Positions 8,704-19,414 of a DNA stretch of 64,000 nt are shown piece after piece. The notes under the pieces are model-generated. The model did no database searches. It was not told the DNA's origin and was given only the letters and a program-made list of their open reading frames with translations. The translations under genes and the position numbers were made by a program. Numbering within the stretch: position 1 is the stretch's first letter; each line of letters starts with the position of its first letter. Origin of the DNA: Pseudomonas triticicola (GTDB lineage Bacteria > Pseudomonadota > Gammaproteobacteria > Pseudomonadales > Pseudomonadaceae); NCBI RefSeq assembly GCF_019145375.1, contig NZ_JAHSTX010000001.1:4861501-4925500 (forward strand), read 5' to 3'.

Positions 8704-10098
8704 TTAAGGTTGTTTGAGGCTGGCGACGTTGGTCGCGGCAGCGCTCGGCATTACGTGAGCAGCGATGCCGCCAGCGAATACCTGGTTGCCTACGGCACGC
8801 AGGCTGATCACTTGGTAGCGCTGGTCGACGGTGACCTTGACCACCGAGCCGCCGACGGCGCTCGGCAGGGTAACCTGATGCTCACCTTTTTTCAGGCGCA
8901 GACGCACCACTTGGGTGTTGTCCGGCAGGGTGCGCCATGTACGGGTATCGGCACCTTCGAGCACTGCTGAAGAAATCCCCACGGCGAGACCGGCCAGCGG
9001 GTTGGTTTCGTTGATCTGCTTCTGCGCCACACCTTTGGTGATCGCGCGCACGGTGGTGCGCACGATGATCCCCGGCATGTCATCGCGCAGGGCGCGGCGG
9101 GACATGGCGGTGGTGCTGTTCAGCGCGGTCAGGTCGACCTGCTTGCCGTCGACACCGATCTGCGCAAACGGCGCGGTGGAGGTGTCCGGTTTGATGATCG
9201 GGAACGACAGCGGAGTGATCACCACGTTGTTGGAAATCGGCAGCGGCAGCGGCACGCGAATCGAGTCGCGGGCCGGGGCCAGACCGCTCTGCACGACGAT
9301 GAGAATGTCGCTGTCATCGGATTTGGAAGGCTTGTCGAGATTGACCAGCGCCTGCTCGAGCAACGGCGTGTTCGGGCGCAGTTCGGCAGCCTTGCGATAA
9401 CCCGGCGCGGCCAGATCCTTCTCGCCCAAAGCTTCGTAAACGAAACCGGCCAGGTAATGGCTGAACGCACTCTGGTAGCTGTTCTTCAGGCCGACCACTT
9501 CCGGCGCGTCGAGGCTGGCCACCGGATAACCCTGCAAATCCTTGTACTGGGTCTTGATGCCTTCTTTCTCGGCCTGTTCTTCGCTCTTGAGGTATTCCTT
9601 GTCGCGCAGGTCGGCGATCACTGCTTCGCGTTCGTGGGTCTTTTTGATCGCCGTGCGGGCGCCATCGAAATCGTTGACCGCCAACAGGTTCAGGGCCATC
9701 TGCGTGGTCAGCATGACTTTTTCGTAGTCATAGCCTTCGTAGCGACGCACCTTGTCGTTGACGATGAAGCTGCCGAACTGTGCCAGGTACTTGGCCGAGT
9801 CGAGCTTGACCGCGTCTTCCCACTGACCGACCACCTGATCGGCGCTGCCCCAGGCGTTCTGGCTGCCCGACAGGTCGCCCTTGGCGCGCAGCAGTTCACC
9901 TTTCTCGAAGTAATAGAGCAGGTCTTTGTCGGTGCCAGTGTTGTTCTTTTCCAGCAGGGTCAGCGCCGCGTCGACGTTGCCGGAAGCCAGTTGCTGATTG
10001 GTCTGGGCCAGTTCGGAGTCGTAGTTGCGAAACGCTGCGCAGCCGGACAACAGCGTGACAGCGCTGAGCGCGAGCAGCATGGGAGCGCGGAATGCCAT
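8704..10098 (-). CDS. COG3014 family lipoprotein, copy A
   Basis: A 464-residue lipoprotein. The ATG at 10098, preceded by AGGGAAGAA, gives MAFRAPMLLALSAVTLLSGC with lipobox LSGC. Residues 25-290 look helical and TPR-like (DLLYYFEKGELLRAKGDL, SHYLAGFVYEALGEKDLAAP). The C-terminal half is beta-rich with IVVQSGLAPARDSIRVP and WRTLPDNTQVVRLRLKKGEH. The family is uncharacterised. A second, clearly paralogous copy lies 205 bases upstream on the same strand and shares near-identical blocks. The earlier in-frame start at 10242 would put the signal peptide 48 residues inside, so it is rejected. Confidence 0.88.
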   Translation of the reverse strand: MAFRAPMLLALSAVTLLSGCAAFRNYDSELAQTNQQLASGNVDAALTLLEKNNTGTDKDLLYYFEKGELLRAKGDLSGSQNAWGSADQVVGQWEDAVKLDSAKYLAQFGSFIVNDKVRRYEGYDYEKVMLTTQMALNLLAVNDFDGARTAIKKTHEREAVIADLRDKEYLKSEEQAEKEGIKTQYKDLQGYPVASLDAPEVVGLKNSYQSAFSHYLAGFVYEALGEKDLAAPGYRKAAELRPNTPLLEQALVNLDKPSKSDDSDILIVVQSGLAPARDSIRVPLPLPISNNVVITPLSFPIIKPDTSTAPFAQIGVDGKQVDLTALNSTTAMSRRALRDDMPGIIVRTTVRAITKGVAQKQINETNPLAGLAVGISSAVLEGADTRTWRTLPDNTQVVRLRLKKGEHQVTLPSAVGGSVVKVTVDQRYQVISLRAVGNQVFAGGIAAHVMPSAAATNVASLKQP

Positions 10099-10303
10099 GG
10101 GTACTTCTTCCCTGAGTAACAAAACTTGCAGCCGCGTGTGCTGGTCGGGCTGGTGTGACCTATCGACGGGGCGCTGGCCTCCTGCCAATTCCTCATGCGT
10201 GAGGAGCTTTTGATGCCGGCTCGCTGGGCGAGGGCGCGGCATTATAAGCGCGTGGTGATGGCGATGTAATGTCTTTTTAGTGGCCTGCCGAAAGGTCGTG
10301 CCA

Positions 10304-11707
10304 TCATTTAGTCAAGTTGTTCACGACGCGTTCGGCCGCTATTTTGCCAGGCCCGAACGCGCTGCCATTGGCAAAAATCCGATCGCCGAGGGAACGCAGG
10401 GTAATGACCTGGCGGTTCTGATCAATCCGGATCTTCAGCGGCGCGGCGTTGTTGACGTGGGGCAGGGTGATTGCGTGTTCACCTTTCTTCAGGCGCAGGC
10501 GCAGTACCTGAGTCAGGTTGGGCAGTGTGCGCCACGTACGCGTATCGGCCTGTTCGAACCCATCCCAATGGGTCACGTACGATGCTTTGCTCGGGTCGCG
10601 GCGGTTGTCGGTGGCTTGCACATCGGCTGCCAGAAAGGCTCGGTAGGTGGTGCGCTGGATGATGCCGGGCATGTCATCGCGCAGCGTGCGCAAGGACATG
10701 TCGGTGATACTGTTGACCGGGATCAGTTTCTTCTGGCGTCCATCGATGCCGATCTGATTGAACGACGGCGTTGAAGTGTCGGGCACCATCACCGGGAACG
10801 AGATGTTGGCGACAATGACCTGACCGTCTGCCAGCTTCACCGGGTACGGCACACGCAGCGAACTGCGTGCAGGGGCGAGGCCGCTTTGCACGATGATCAG
10901 CACATCGCTTTCGTCACCCTTGAGGCCGGGACTGTCGAGGTCACGCAATGCCTGCTGAAAGAACGGCAAGTCCGGGCGCAATTCGATGGCCTGGCGATAG
11001 CCGGGCGCGGCGAGATTCTTTTCCCCTAGCGCTTCATAGGTAAAGCCCGCGAGGTAGTGACTGAACGCGCTTTGGTAGCCGTTCTTCAAGGCGATCACCG
11101 CCGGCGCGTCCAGCATGACTACCGGATAGCCCTGCAGATCCTTGTAGTGCACACGCACGCCCTGCTTTTTCGCTACCTCTTCGACGCGCTCATATTCGAA
11201 CTCGCGCTGCCGGGCGATCAGCGCTTCGCGCTCATGGGTTTTCTTGATGTCGGCGCGGGCGCCGTCGAAATCATTCACGGCCAGTTGGTTGAGGGCCATC
11301 TGCGTGGTCAGCATGACTTTTTCGTAGTCATAGCCATCGTAGCGGCGCAGCTTGTCATTGATGATGCTGCCCCAGTGATTACCCATGGCAGCCAAGAGTT
11401 TGTCGCCGGTGGTTTCAATGGTGTCCTGGCGCTCGACCACCATTTGCTCGGCACTGCGCCATGCCGCCTGACTCTGCGGCAGTTCGCCGCCCGCACTCAA
11501 CACCGCGCCTTTTTCGAAGTAATAGAGCAGATCCTTTTGCTCGTCCGGGTTATGCGCTTCGATCAAAGCCAGTGAGCCGGCGACATTGCCTTGCTTCAAT
11601 TGCTCGGTGGTCTGTTCCAGCTCCAGATCGTAATTGCGATAAGCCGCGCAACCCGCCAGTTGCGTAATAGCGGTCAGCAGCAGGGCAAGCAGAAGGCAAG
11701 GGCGCAT
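10304..11707 (-). CDS. COG3014 family lipoprotein, copy B (tandem paralogue)
   Basis: A 467-residue lipoprotein that begins MRPCLLLALLLTAITQLAGC (lipobox LAGC, Ala at +2). It shares the whole architecture of copy A: CAAYRNYDLELEQT, KDLLYYFEKGAVLS, YDGYDYEKVMLTTQMALNQL, and the C-terminal WRTLPNLTQVLRLRLKKGEH. Many other stretches differ, so the duplication is not recent or the copies have diverged in function. It is the first gene of the minus-strand cluster and is divergent from the FTR1 gene (about 170 bases between starts). No function is established for the family. Confidence 0.88.
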   Translation of the reverse strand: MRPCLLLALLLTAITQLAGCAAYRNYDLELEQTTEQLKQGNVAGSLALIEAHNPDEQKDLLYYFEKGAVLSAGGELPQSQAAWRSAEQMVVERQDTIETTGDKLLAAMGNHWGSIINDKLRRYDGYDYEKVMLTTQMALNQLAVNDFDGARADIKKTHEREALIARQREFEYERVEEVAKKQGVRVHYKDLQGYPVVMLDAPAVIALKNGYQSAFSHYLAGFTYEALGEKNLAAPGYRQAIELRPDLPFFQQALRDLDSPGLKGDESDVLIIVQSGLAPARSSLRVPYPVKLADGQVIVANISFPVMVPDTSTPSFNQIGIDGRQKKLIPVNSITDMSLRTLRDDMPGIIQRTTYRAFLAADVQATDNRRDPSKASYVTHWDGFEQADTRTWRTLPNLTQVLRLRLKKGEHAITLPHVNNAAPLKIRIDQNRQVITLRSLGDRIFANGSAFGPGKIAAERVVNNLTK

Positions 11708-11875
11708 TGAGTGGGGTCTTCCTTGAACAAAGCGAGAACATTTACGTTATTGGAGCTGATGGTGGCACATCGCTTCAGCGATATGAATCATTCCCTGCAG
11801 GCACCGACAAAGCTTGAGAGAAACGTCTGCGAAGTGAACAATATGTAACTTCGCATTTCCATTTGAGATTCGTTC

Positions 11876-13774
11876 ATGACTGCCTCGTCCCGATTGCTGG
11901 CCTGGCTGCTGTTCCCGTTATTGTCCCTGAGCAGCCTGCCGCTGCTGGCCGATACCGTGGAAGGCGCGCCGCAAGCGTTGCACCTGCTCGATTACATCAG
12001 TGCCGATTACCCGCCAACGGTCGCGGCAGGCAAAGTCATCGACGATGGCGAATACCGCGAACAGCTGGAATTCACCCAGGCTCTGCAAGGCTTGATCACT
12101 GCATTGCCAGCCAAACCGGAAAAAGCCGCGCTGGAACACGGCGTCGAGTCTTTGCACGCCGCCATCAGTGCGAAGCAGAACGGTGCCGATGTCGCCCGTC
12201 AGGCTCGACAGCTGGGGGCGAAACTGGCGGTGGCTTATGAAGTCAGCCAGGCACCGATCATCACCCCGGACCCGACACGCGGTGCGCCGTTGTATGCGCA
12301 GAACTGCTCGGTGTGCCACGGCGACACTGGCGCTGGCGACGGCCCGGCCGGTGTCGGTCTGACCCCTGCGCCAGCCAACCTGCGCGACGCTGCGCGCATG
12401 GATCACCTGAGCCTGTACGCGATCTACAGCACCCTCGGCCAGGGTGTCGAAGGCACCGACATGCCGGCGTTTGCCGATCAGCTCGATGATCGCCAGCGCT
12501 GGGATCTGGCCACCTACATCGCCGGCTTCAGTGCCGATGCGGCGGCCGCCAAGTCCGACAAGGTCTACAACATCGCCGACCTGGCCCGGCAGACCCCGGC
12601 CGAGGTGCAGGCGGCGGAGGGCGCAGAGGTCGCGGCAACGTTCCGTGCCCAGCGCGCACAACCGCCGCAGGTCAAACGCGGTCCGGCACAGTTGCTCGAT
12701 TACACCGCCGCCACGCTGGACAAGAGCCTCGCGGCCTACCGCGCCGGGGAACATGATCAGGCCTATGACCTGTCGGTAGCGGCATATCTGGAAGGCTTCG
12801 AGCTGGTCGAAAGCTCGCTGGACAACGTCGATGCCAACGTGCGCAAGGACACCGAAAAATCGCTGATGGCGTACCGGCAGTCGCTGCAGGACGGTCTGCC
12901 GGTCGAACAGGCCGAACAGCGTCTCGACGCGGCCAAGGCCAAACTCAAGGAATCCGCCGGCCTGCTGGGCAGCGACGGCCTGAGCTGGTCGCTGAGTTAC
13001 ATCTCCGGTCTGCTGATTCTGCTGCGCGAAGGTCTGGAAGCGATTCTGGTGCTGGCGGCGATCCTCGCCTTCTTGCGCAACACCGGCCAGCAATCGGCCG
13101 TTCGCAGTGTCAACGTTGGCTGGGGCCTGGCCTTGCTGGCGGGCTTGGGCACCTGGGCGCTGGCGGCGTATGTGATCGACGTCAGCGGTTCGCAGCGTGA
13201 GTTGCTGGAAGGCGCCACCGCGCTGTTTGCCAGCGTCATGGTGCTGTGGCTCGGCGTGTGGATGCATGACCGCCGTCACGCGGCGGCCTGGCAGGATTAC
13301 ATCAAAAGCAGCCTGGTCGGCGGCGGTGGACGTTTCGGCTTTGCGATCCTGGCGTTCTTCTCGGTCTATCGCGAGTTGTTTGAAGTGATCCTGTTCTACG
13401 AAACCCTGTGGCTGCAGGCCGGGCCTGCCGGGCACAACGCCGTGTTGGCCGGCGGTGCGACGGCGCTGGTGCTGCTGGTCGGTCTGGCGTGGGTGATCCT
13501 GCGCGGCTCGGCAAAACTGCCGCTGACGCTGTTCTTCAGCATCAACGCCGCGCTGTTGTGCGCGTTGTCGGTGGTATTTGCCGGGCATGGTGTGAAGGCC
13601 TTGCAGGAAGCCGGGATCTTCGGCACACGGCCGGTGGCGTTCTTTGAATTCGACTGGCTGGGGATCCATGCCGATGCCTATTCGCTGACCGCGCAGGTGG
13701 TGGCGATTGTGGCGATTGCTGTGCTGTATGGGCGCAGTTGGGTGGCGGAGAAGCGCCGGGTTTCGGCTGCATAA
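11876..13774 (+). CDS. Cytochrome c / FTR1 iron permease fusion protein
   Basis: A 632-residue protein with a signal peptide (cleavage near LLADT). A c-type cytochrome domain has haem motif C144-S-V-C147-H148 and a likely axial Met196 in TDMPAF. A helical periplasmic region (about 270-365) follows. A C-terminal FTR1 domain with several membrane helices carries the two iron-coordination motifs REGLE (384-388) and RELFE (499-503). FTR1 permeases import ferric iron coupled to oxidation of ferrous iron. Here the covalently attached cytochrome may accept the electron, replacing a separate copper oxidase; that step is inference. No partner EfeO/EfeB gene is adjacent. The same fusion is, from memory, PA5248 in P. 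aeruginosa. Confidence 0.92.
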   Translation: MTASSRLLAWLLFPLLSLSSLPLLADTVEGAPQALHLLDYISADYPPTVAAGKVIDDGEYREQLEFTQALQGLITALPAKPEKAALEHGVESLHAAISAKQNGADVARQARQLGAKLAVAYEVSQAPIITPDPTRGAPLYAQNCSVCHGDTGAGDGPAGVGLTPAPANLRDAARMDHLSLYAIYSTLGQGVEGTDMPAFADQLDDRQRWDLATYIAGFSADAAAAKSDKVYNIADLARQTPAEVQAAEGAEVAATFRAQRAQPPQVKRGPAQLLDYTAATLDKSLAAYRAGEHDQAYDLSVAAYLEGFELVESSLDNVDANVRKDTEKSLMAYRQSLQDGLPVEQAEQRLDAAKAKLKESAGLLGSDGLSWSLSYISGLLILLREGLEAILVLAAILAFLRNTGQQSAVRSVNVGWGLALLAGLGTWALAAYVIDVSGSQRELLEGATALFASVMVLWLGVWMHDRRHAAAWQDYIKSSLVGGGGRFGFAILAFFSVYRELFEVILFYETLWLQAGPAGHNAVLAGGATALVLLVGLAWVILRGSAKLPLTLFFSINAALLCALSVVFAGHGVKALQEAGIFGTRPVAFFEFDWLGIHADAYSLTAQVVAIVAIAVLYGRSWVAEKRRVSAA

Positions 13775-13794
13775 AGGCATTCGCTGCGCTCATA

Positions 13795-13860
13795 TTCGCG
13801 AGCAGGCTCGCTCCCACAGGTTCGGTATGTATCCTGTGAGAGCGAGCCTGCTCGCGAATT
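13795..13860. repeat. Paired REP element, family A
   Basis: Inverted copies of TTCGCGAGCAGGCTCGCTCC, 12-13 bases apart. This is the commonest repeat family in the window. The right copy has a small variation (GTGAGAGCGAG). Confidence 0.88.
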
Positions 13861-13876
13861 TTTTGGAGGCAAGAAC

Positions 13877-14332
13877 ATGCGTGTATGGATCGATGCCGAC
13901 GCCTGTCCGCGGGCGGCGAAGGATCTGGTGGTGAAGTTCGCGTTAAAGCGCCAGTTCGAAGTGGTGCTGGTGGCCGGGCAGCCGCAGATCAAACCGGGGC
14001 TGGCGATCGTCAAATTGATTGTCGTGCCGAGCGGGCCGGATGCGGCAGATGATTATCTGGTCGAGCATGCGGTGCCGGGCGAACTGGTGATCTGCAGCGA
14101 TATTCCGCTGGCCGATCGGCTGGTGAAGAAGGGCGTGGCGGCGCTGGATCCGCGCGGCAAGGAGTTCGATGCGCAGAACATGGGCGAACGCCTGGCGGTG
14201 CGTAACCTGTTCACCGATCTCAGAGAGCAGGGCCAGATGAGCGGCGGGCCGGCGCCGTTTGGCGAGCGGGAGAAGCAGGCGTTTGCCAATGCGCTGGACC
14301 GGATTCTGACCCGGCTCACCCGCAAGCCCTGA
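13877..14332 (+). CDS. UPF0178 family protein YaiI/YqxD (DUF188)
   Basis: A 151-residue soluble protein starting MRVWIDADACP. The conserved Asp pair, together with DDYLVEHAVPGELVICSDIP and LDPRGKEFDAQNMGERLA, identifies UPF0178 (YaiI in E. coli), which has a PIN/NYN nuclease-like fold. The acidic residues D6, D8 and the CSDIPLAD segment are where metal would bind in that fold. No substrate is known. The ATG is preceded by GGAGGC. The gene lies between two REP elements. Confidence 0.92.
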   Translation: MRVWIDADACPRAAKDLVVKFALKRQFEVVLVAGQPQIKPGLAIVKLIVVPSGPDAADDYLVEHAVPGELVICSDIPLADRLVKKGVAALDPRGKEFDAQNMGERLAVRNLFTDLREQGQMSGGPAPFGEREKQAFANALDRILTRLTRKP

Positions 14333-14334
14333 AA

Positions 14335-14432
14335 AGATCGCAGCCTGCGGCAGCTCCTACAGGGGCGGTGTATGCCGCAATATCACGGCGCGACACGAAA
14401 CCTGTAGGAGCTGCCGAAGGCTGCGATCTTTT
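14335..14432. repeat. Paired REP element, family B
   Basis: Inverted copies of AGATCGCAGCCTGCGGCAGC / CTGCCGAAGGCTGCGATCTT with a 40-base spacer. It fills nearly the whole gap between the convergent UPF0178 and elbB genes. Confidence 0.88.
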
Positions 14433-14436
14433 GATT

Positions 14437-15105
14437 TCAAGCGTCGTTTTCGTGAGTCAGTTCGAGCACGCGGTCGACCAGTTTGTTGATCCCCGAAGCC
14501 GCTTCACTGATGGTCTGCGCCAGCATGTACGCTGGGGTGGTGACCAGTTTGCGCGCCTTGTCTTCGACGATTTCGGTCACAGCGCACTCTTCGTGGGTGG
14601 CGCCCATCTTGTTCATGGCCGCAGCGGTGTCGGCGTCGTTGCCGATGGTGCAGGTCACGCCCGGGCCATAGATTTTTGCCGCCAGCGCAGGGGAGATGCA
14701 GATCAGTCCGACCGGCTTGCCCGCTTCGGCAAATGCTTCGGCCAGGGCCAGCACTTCGGGTTGCACGGTGCAGCCGGCGCCTTCGATGGCGAAGTTCGAC
14801 AGGTTCTTCGCTGCGCCGAAACCGCCGGGCACGATCAGCGCATCGAAGTCTTCGACGTCGGCGTCGCGGATATCCTTGACGTTGCCCCGGGCAATGCGCG
14901 CCGATTCCACCAGCACGTTGCGCGATTCCGGCATTTCTTCGCCGGTCAGGTGGTTGATCACATGCAATTGCGCGATGTTCGGCGCGAAGCACTGCACCTG
15001 TGCGCCGCGCTGGTCGAGGCGCAGCAGGGTGATGACACTTTCCTGGATTTCGGCGCCGTCGTACACGCCACTGCCGGACAGGATCACTGCAACTTTTTTG
15101 CTCAT
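14437..15105 (-). CDS. elbB: ElbB, DJ-1/PfpI-family protein (isoprenoid-associated glyoxalase)
   Basis: A 222-residue class I glutamine amidotransferase-like protein of the ElbB subgroup. The N-terminus KKVAVILSGSGVYDGAEIQE and the motif DALIVPGGFGAAKNLS are diagnostic. A nucleophile-elbow segment GLICISPALAAK follows near residue 135, with the conserved Cys. E. coli ElbB has weak glyoxalase activity and was once linked to isoprenoid synthesis; its physiological role is not settled. The ATG at 15105, with AGAGAAG upstream, matches the family start. It is co-oriented with the DedA gene. Confidence 0.92.
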   Translation of the reverse strand: MSKKVAVILSGSGVYDGAEIQESVITLLRLDQRGAQVQCFAPNIAQLHVINHLTGEEMPESRNVLVESARIARGNVKDIRDADVEDFDALIVPGGFGAAKNLSNFAIEGAGCTVQPEVLALAEAFAEAGKPVGLICISPALAAKIYGPGVTCTIGNDADTAAAMNKMGATHEECAVTEIVEDKARKLVTTPAYMLAQTISEAASGINKLVDRVLELTHENDA

Positions 15106-15272
15106 GGGCTTCTCTCCAGATTCATGGCGCTCAATGTCCCTCAAATCGTCGCGCGTGGCCATAGGGGCATGGCTGACGCACGCGGGTGCAGAGCGCTCTC
15201 TCAATGGATCGCAACGGCGGCGGGGTGTTCATTATTTGCCTGGACTGCGTGTGGCAGCCGCCAGCGAATGGC

Positions 15273-15932
15273 TTATTCGGCTGGCGTTTTCGGCTCGGCA
15301 GGAGGGGTCGTTTCGGCCTGGCGCAACTGCTCTGCCTCGGCGGCCTTGGCGAGTTGCTCGTCCTGATAGATTTTCTTCGCCAGTTGCGCATTCTTGAAGC
15401 GGCGTCGTAGCCACAGGCCCAGGCCGAGGATCAGCAAGGCGCCGAGCACCCACAGCTCGTACTTCTTGATGCTGCCGAGCATGCCTTCCAGCACTGCGCC
15501 GAAGTGATAAGCCGCCGCAGCCAGGGCGGTGGCCCAGATTGCCGCGCCGATGCCGTTGAGCAGCAGATAACGCCCCGGCGGATAACCGGACAGGCCGATC
15601 GCCACCGGCATCACCGTGCGCAGGCCGTAAACGAAGCGGAAGCTCAGGACCCAGATGTCCGGATGTTTGCGGATGTGCTCCAGCGCGCGGTCGCCCATCA
15701 TCTGCCAGCGCGGTTTGCGCGCAAGCAATTTGCGCCCGTGCTTGCGCCCCAGGAAGTACCACAGCTGATCGCCGGCATAACTGCCGAAGAACGCCACGAC
15801 CACCACCAGATTGATGTCCATGTATCCACGGAACGCAAGGAAGCCTGCGAGCACCAGAATGGTTTCGCCTTCGAAGAACGTGCCGAGAAACAAGGCAAAG
15901 TAGCCAAAGTCGTGCAGAAATTGTTGGAGCAT
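15273..15932 (-). CDS. DedA family inner-membrane protein
   Basis: A 219-residue polytopic protein. It begins MLQQFLHDFGYFALFLGTFF and contains FEGETILVLAGFLA, the conserved charged motif of the DedA N-terminus. FRFVYGLRTVMPVAIGLSGY carries the Arg/Gly motif of this superfamily. The C-terminal tail of about 45 residues is cytosolic and Ala/Glu/Pro-rich. Recent work on DedA proteins assigns them roles in recycling undecaprenyl phosphate or phospholipids across the membrane and in proton-motive-force homeostasis; which applies here cannot be told. It is divergent from hemB, with about 207 bases between the starts. Confidence 0.92.
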   Translation of the reverse strand: MLQQFLHDFGYFALFLGTFFEGETILVLAGFLAFRGYMDINLVVVVAFFGSYAGDQLWYFLGRKHGRKLLARKPRWQMMGDRALEHIRKHPDIWVLSFRFVYGLRTVMPVAIGLSGYPPGRYLLLNGIGAAIWATALAAAAYHFGAVLEGMLGSIKKYELWVLGALLILGLGLWLRRRFKNAQLAKKIYQDEQLAKAAEAEQLRQAETTPPAEPKTPAE

Positions 15933-16013
15933 TGTCTGGGTGCTGGCGAAATGAACGCGCAGCCTAACCCTTCGGGCACATTCATGAAAGTGTCCAAATG
16001 TGTCTCGACGTGA

Positions 16014-17153
<1,140 letters not shown>

Positions 17154-17171
17154 CCCTCCCAGGAACATTCC

Positions 17172-19397
17172 ATGAATACCGAAGGACTCACTGAAGTTGC
17201 CGTAAAAGAAGCTCAGCCGGTGGTCGAGCAAATCACCGAAACCCCGCCGGAACTGGAGCCTGCGCCACCCGCGCCGGTTGCCGAAACCGCTGTGGCGGTA
17301 CCGGCGATCGCCATTCCCGGCCTGGATGACAGCAGCCTGTACATCCACCGCGAGCTTTCGCAATTGCAGTTCAACATCCGCGTGCTGGAACAGGCGCTGG
17401 ACGAGTCCTACCCGTTGCTGGAGCGTCTGAAGTTCCTGCTGATCTTCTCCAGCAACCTCGACGAATTCTTCGAAATCCGCGTCGCCGGGCTGAAAAAGCA
17501 GATCACTTTTGCCCGCGAACAGGCCGGCGCTGACGGCTTGCAGCCGCATCAGGCGCTGGCGCGGATCAGCGAACTGGTCCACGGTCACGTTGACCGCCAG
17601 TACGCGATCCTCAACGACATCCTCCTGCCGGAGCTGGAAAAGCATCAGGTGCGCTTCATCCGTCGGCGCAACTGGACGACCAAGCTCAAGACCTGGGTCC
17701 GCCGCTATTTCCGCGACGAGATCGCGCCGATCATCACCCCGATCGGCCTCGACCCGACGCACCCGTTCCCGCTGCTGGTGAACAAGAGCCTGAACTTCAT
17801 CGTCGAGCTCGAAGGCATCGACGCCTTCGGGCGCGACTCCGGTCTGGCGATCATTCCGGCGCCGCGCCTGCTGCCACGGATCATCAAGGTGCCGGAAGAA
17901 GTCGGCGGCGCCGGCGACAACTATGTGTTCCTGTCGTCGATGATCCACGCCCACGCCGATGACCTGTTCCAGGGCATGAAGGTAAAAGGCTGCTACCAGT
18001 TCCGTCTGACCCGCAACGCCGACCTGGCGCTCGATTCCGAAGACGTCGAAGACCTCGCCCGCGCCCTGCGTGGCGAGTTGTTCTCGCGGCGTTACGGTGA
18101 CGCGGTGCGTCTGGAAGTCGCCGACACTTGCCCGAAACACCTCTCGGACTATCTGCTCAAGCAGTTCAACCTGAGCGAGACCGAGCTCTATCAGGTCAAC
18201 GGCCCGGTCAACCTGACGCGCCTGTTCAGCATCACCGGTCTGGACAGCCATCCGGAGCTGCAATACACGCCGTTCACCCCGCAGATCCCGAAACTGCTGC
18301 AAAACAGCGAAAACATCTTCAGTGTGGTCAGCAAGCAGGACATCCTCTTGCTGCACCCGTTCGAGTCGTTCACCCCGGTGGTCGACTTGCTGCGTCAGGC
18401 CGCGAAAGACCCGCACGTGCTCGCCGTTCGCCAGACCCTGTACCGCTCCGGCGCCAACTCCGAGATCGTCGATGCGCTGGTGGATGCCGCGCGTAACGGC
18501 AAGGAAGTCACCGCGGTGATCGAGCTGCGTGCGCGCTTCGACGAAGAATCCAACCTGCAACTGGCCAGCCGTCTGCAAGCGGCCGGTGCGGTGGTGATCT
18601 ACGGCGTGGTCGGCTTCAAGACCCACGCCAAGATGATGTTGATCCTGCGCCGTGAGGCTGGCGAGATCGTCCGTTATGCGCATCTCGGTACCGGCAACTA
18701 CCACGCCGGTAACGCCAAGCTTTACACCGACTACAGCCTGCTGACCTCCGACGACGCTTTGTGCGAAGACGTCGGCAAACTGTTCAGCCAGTTGATCGGC
18801 ATGGGCAAGACGCTGCGCATGAAAAAGCTGCTGCATGCGCCGTTCACCCTGAAGAAGGGCATGCTCGACATGATTGCCCGCGAAACCCAGTTCGCCCTCG
18901 AAGGCAAACCGGCGCACATCATCGCCAAGTTCAACTCGCTGACCGATCCGAAGATCATCCGCGCGCTGTACAAGGCCAGCCAGTCCGGCGTGCGCATCGA
19001 TCTGGTGGTGCGCGGCATGTGCTGCCTGCGTCCGGGCATCGCCGGGGTCTCGCACAACATTCATGTGCGCTCGATCATTGGCCGCTTCCTCGAGCACACG
19101 CGGGTGTTCTACTTCCTCAACGGCGGCGACGAGCAGATGTTCCTTTCCAGTGCCGACTGGATGGAGCGCAACCTCGACAAGCGCGTCGAGACTTGCTTCC
19201 CGGTGGAAGGCAAGAAGCTGCTGACCCGCGTCAAGAAGGAGCTGGAGCTGTACCTGACCGACAACACCCACAGCTGGAGCCTGCAGTCGGACGGCCGCTA
19301 CATCCGCAACACGCCAACCGGCAACCAGAACCCGCGCAGTGCGCAGGCGACTTTGCTGGAGCGGTTGGGCAGCCCGATACTGCCTGTCAGCAGTTAA
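17172..19397 (+). CDS. ppk: Polyphosphate kinase PPK1
   Basis: A 741-residue enzyme that polymerises the gamma-phosphate of ATP into polyphosphate, reversibly. An N-terminal extension of about 45 residues is rich in Pro, Ala and Glu. The core begins at [15 protein letters not shown]. The phosphorylated histidine is H504 ([10 protein letters not shown], matching H435 of E. coli), and the second catalytic histidine is H642 ([10 protein letters not shown], matching H592). Residues of the dimer and C1/C2 phospholipase D-like domains are intact. It follows hemB by 18 bases and converges on ppx, the opposing exopolyphosphatase, so the synthesis and breakdown genes lie tail to tail. Confidence 0.97.
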   Translation: MNTEGLTEVAVKEAQPVVEQITETPPELEPAPPAPVAETAVAVPAIAIPGLDDSSLYIHRELSQLQFNIRVLEQALDESYPLLERLKFLLIFSSNLDEFFEIRVAGLKKQITFAREQAGADGLQPHQALARISELVHGHVDRQYAILNDILLPELEKHQVRFIRRRNWTTKLKTWVRRYFRDEIAPIITPIGLDPTHPFPLLVNKSLNFIVELEGIDAFGRDSGLAIIPAPRLLPRIIKVPEEVGGAGDNYVFLSSMIHAHADDLFQGMKVKGCYQFRLTRNADLALDSEDVEDLARALRGELFSRRYGDAVRLEVADTCPKHLSDYLLKQFNLSETELYQVNGPVNLTRLFSITGLDSHPELQYTPFTPQIPKLLQNSENIFSVVSKQDILLLHPFESFTPVVDLLRQAAKDPHVLAVRQTLYRSGANSEIVDALVDAARNGKEVTAVIELRARFDEESNLQLASRLQAAGAVVIYGVVGFKTHAKMMLILRREAGEIVRYAHLGTGNYHAGNAKLYTDYSLLTSDDALCEDVGKLFSQLIGMGKTLRMKKLLHAPFTLKKGMLDMIARETQFALEGKPAHIIAKFNSLTDPKIIRALYKASQSGVRIDLVVRGMCCLRPGIAGVSHNIHVRSIIGRFLEHTRVFYFLNGGDEQMFLSSADWMERNLDKRVETCFPVEGKKLLTRVKKELELYLTDNTHSWSLQSDGRYIRNTPTGNQNPRSAQATLLERLGSPILPVSS

Positions 19398-19414
19398 GTG
19401 CCGAAGGTCAAAAG

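Noticed and set aside
7551..8717. A 388-residue forward frame across ycfL and the LpoB-like gene
   Set aside because: It runs through two genes with clear signal peptides and lipoboxes on the other strand and has no family resemblance.
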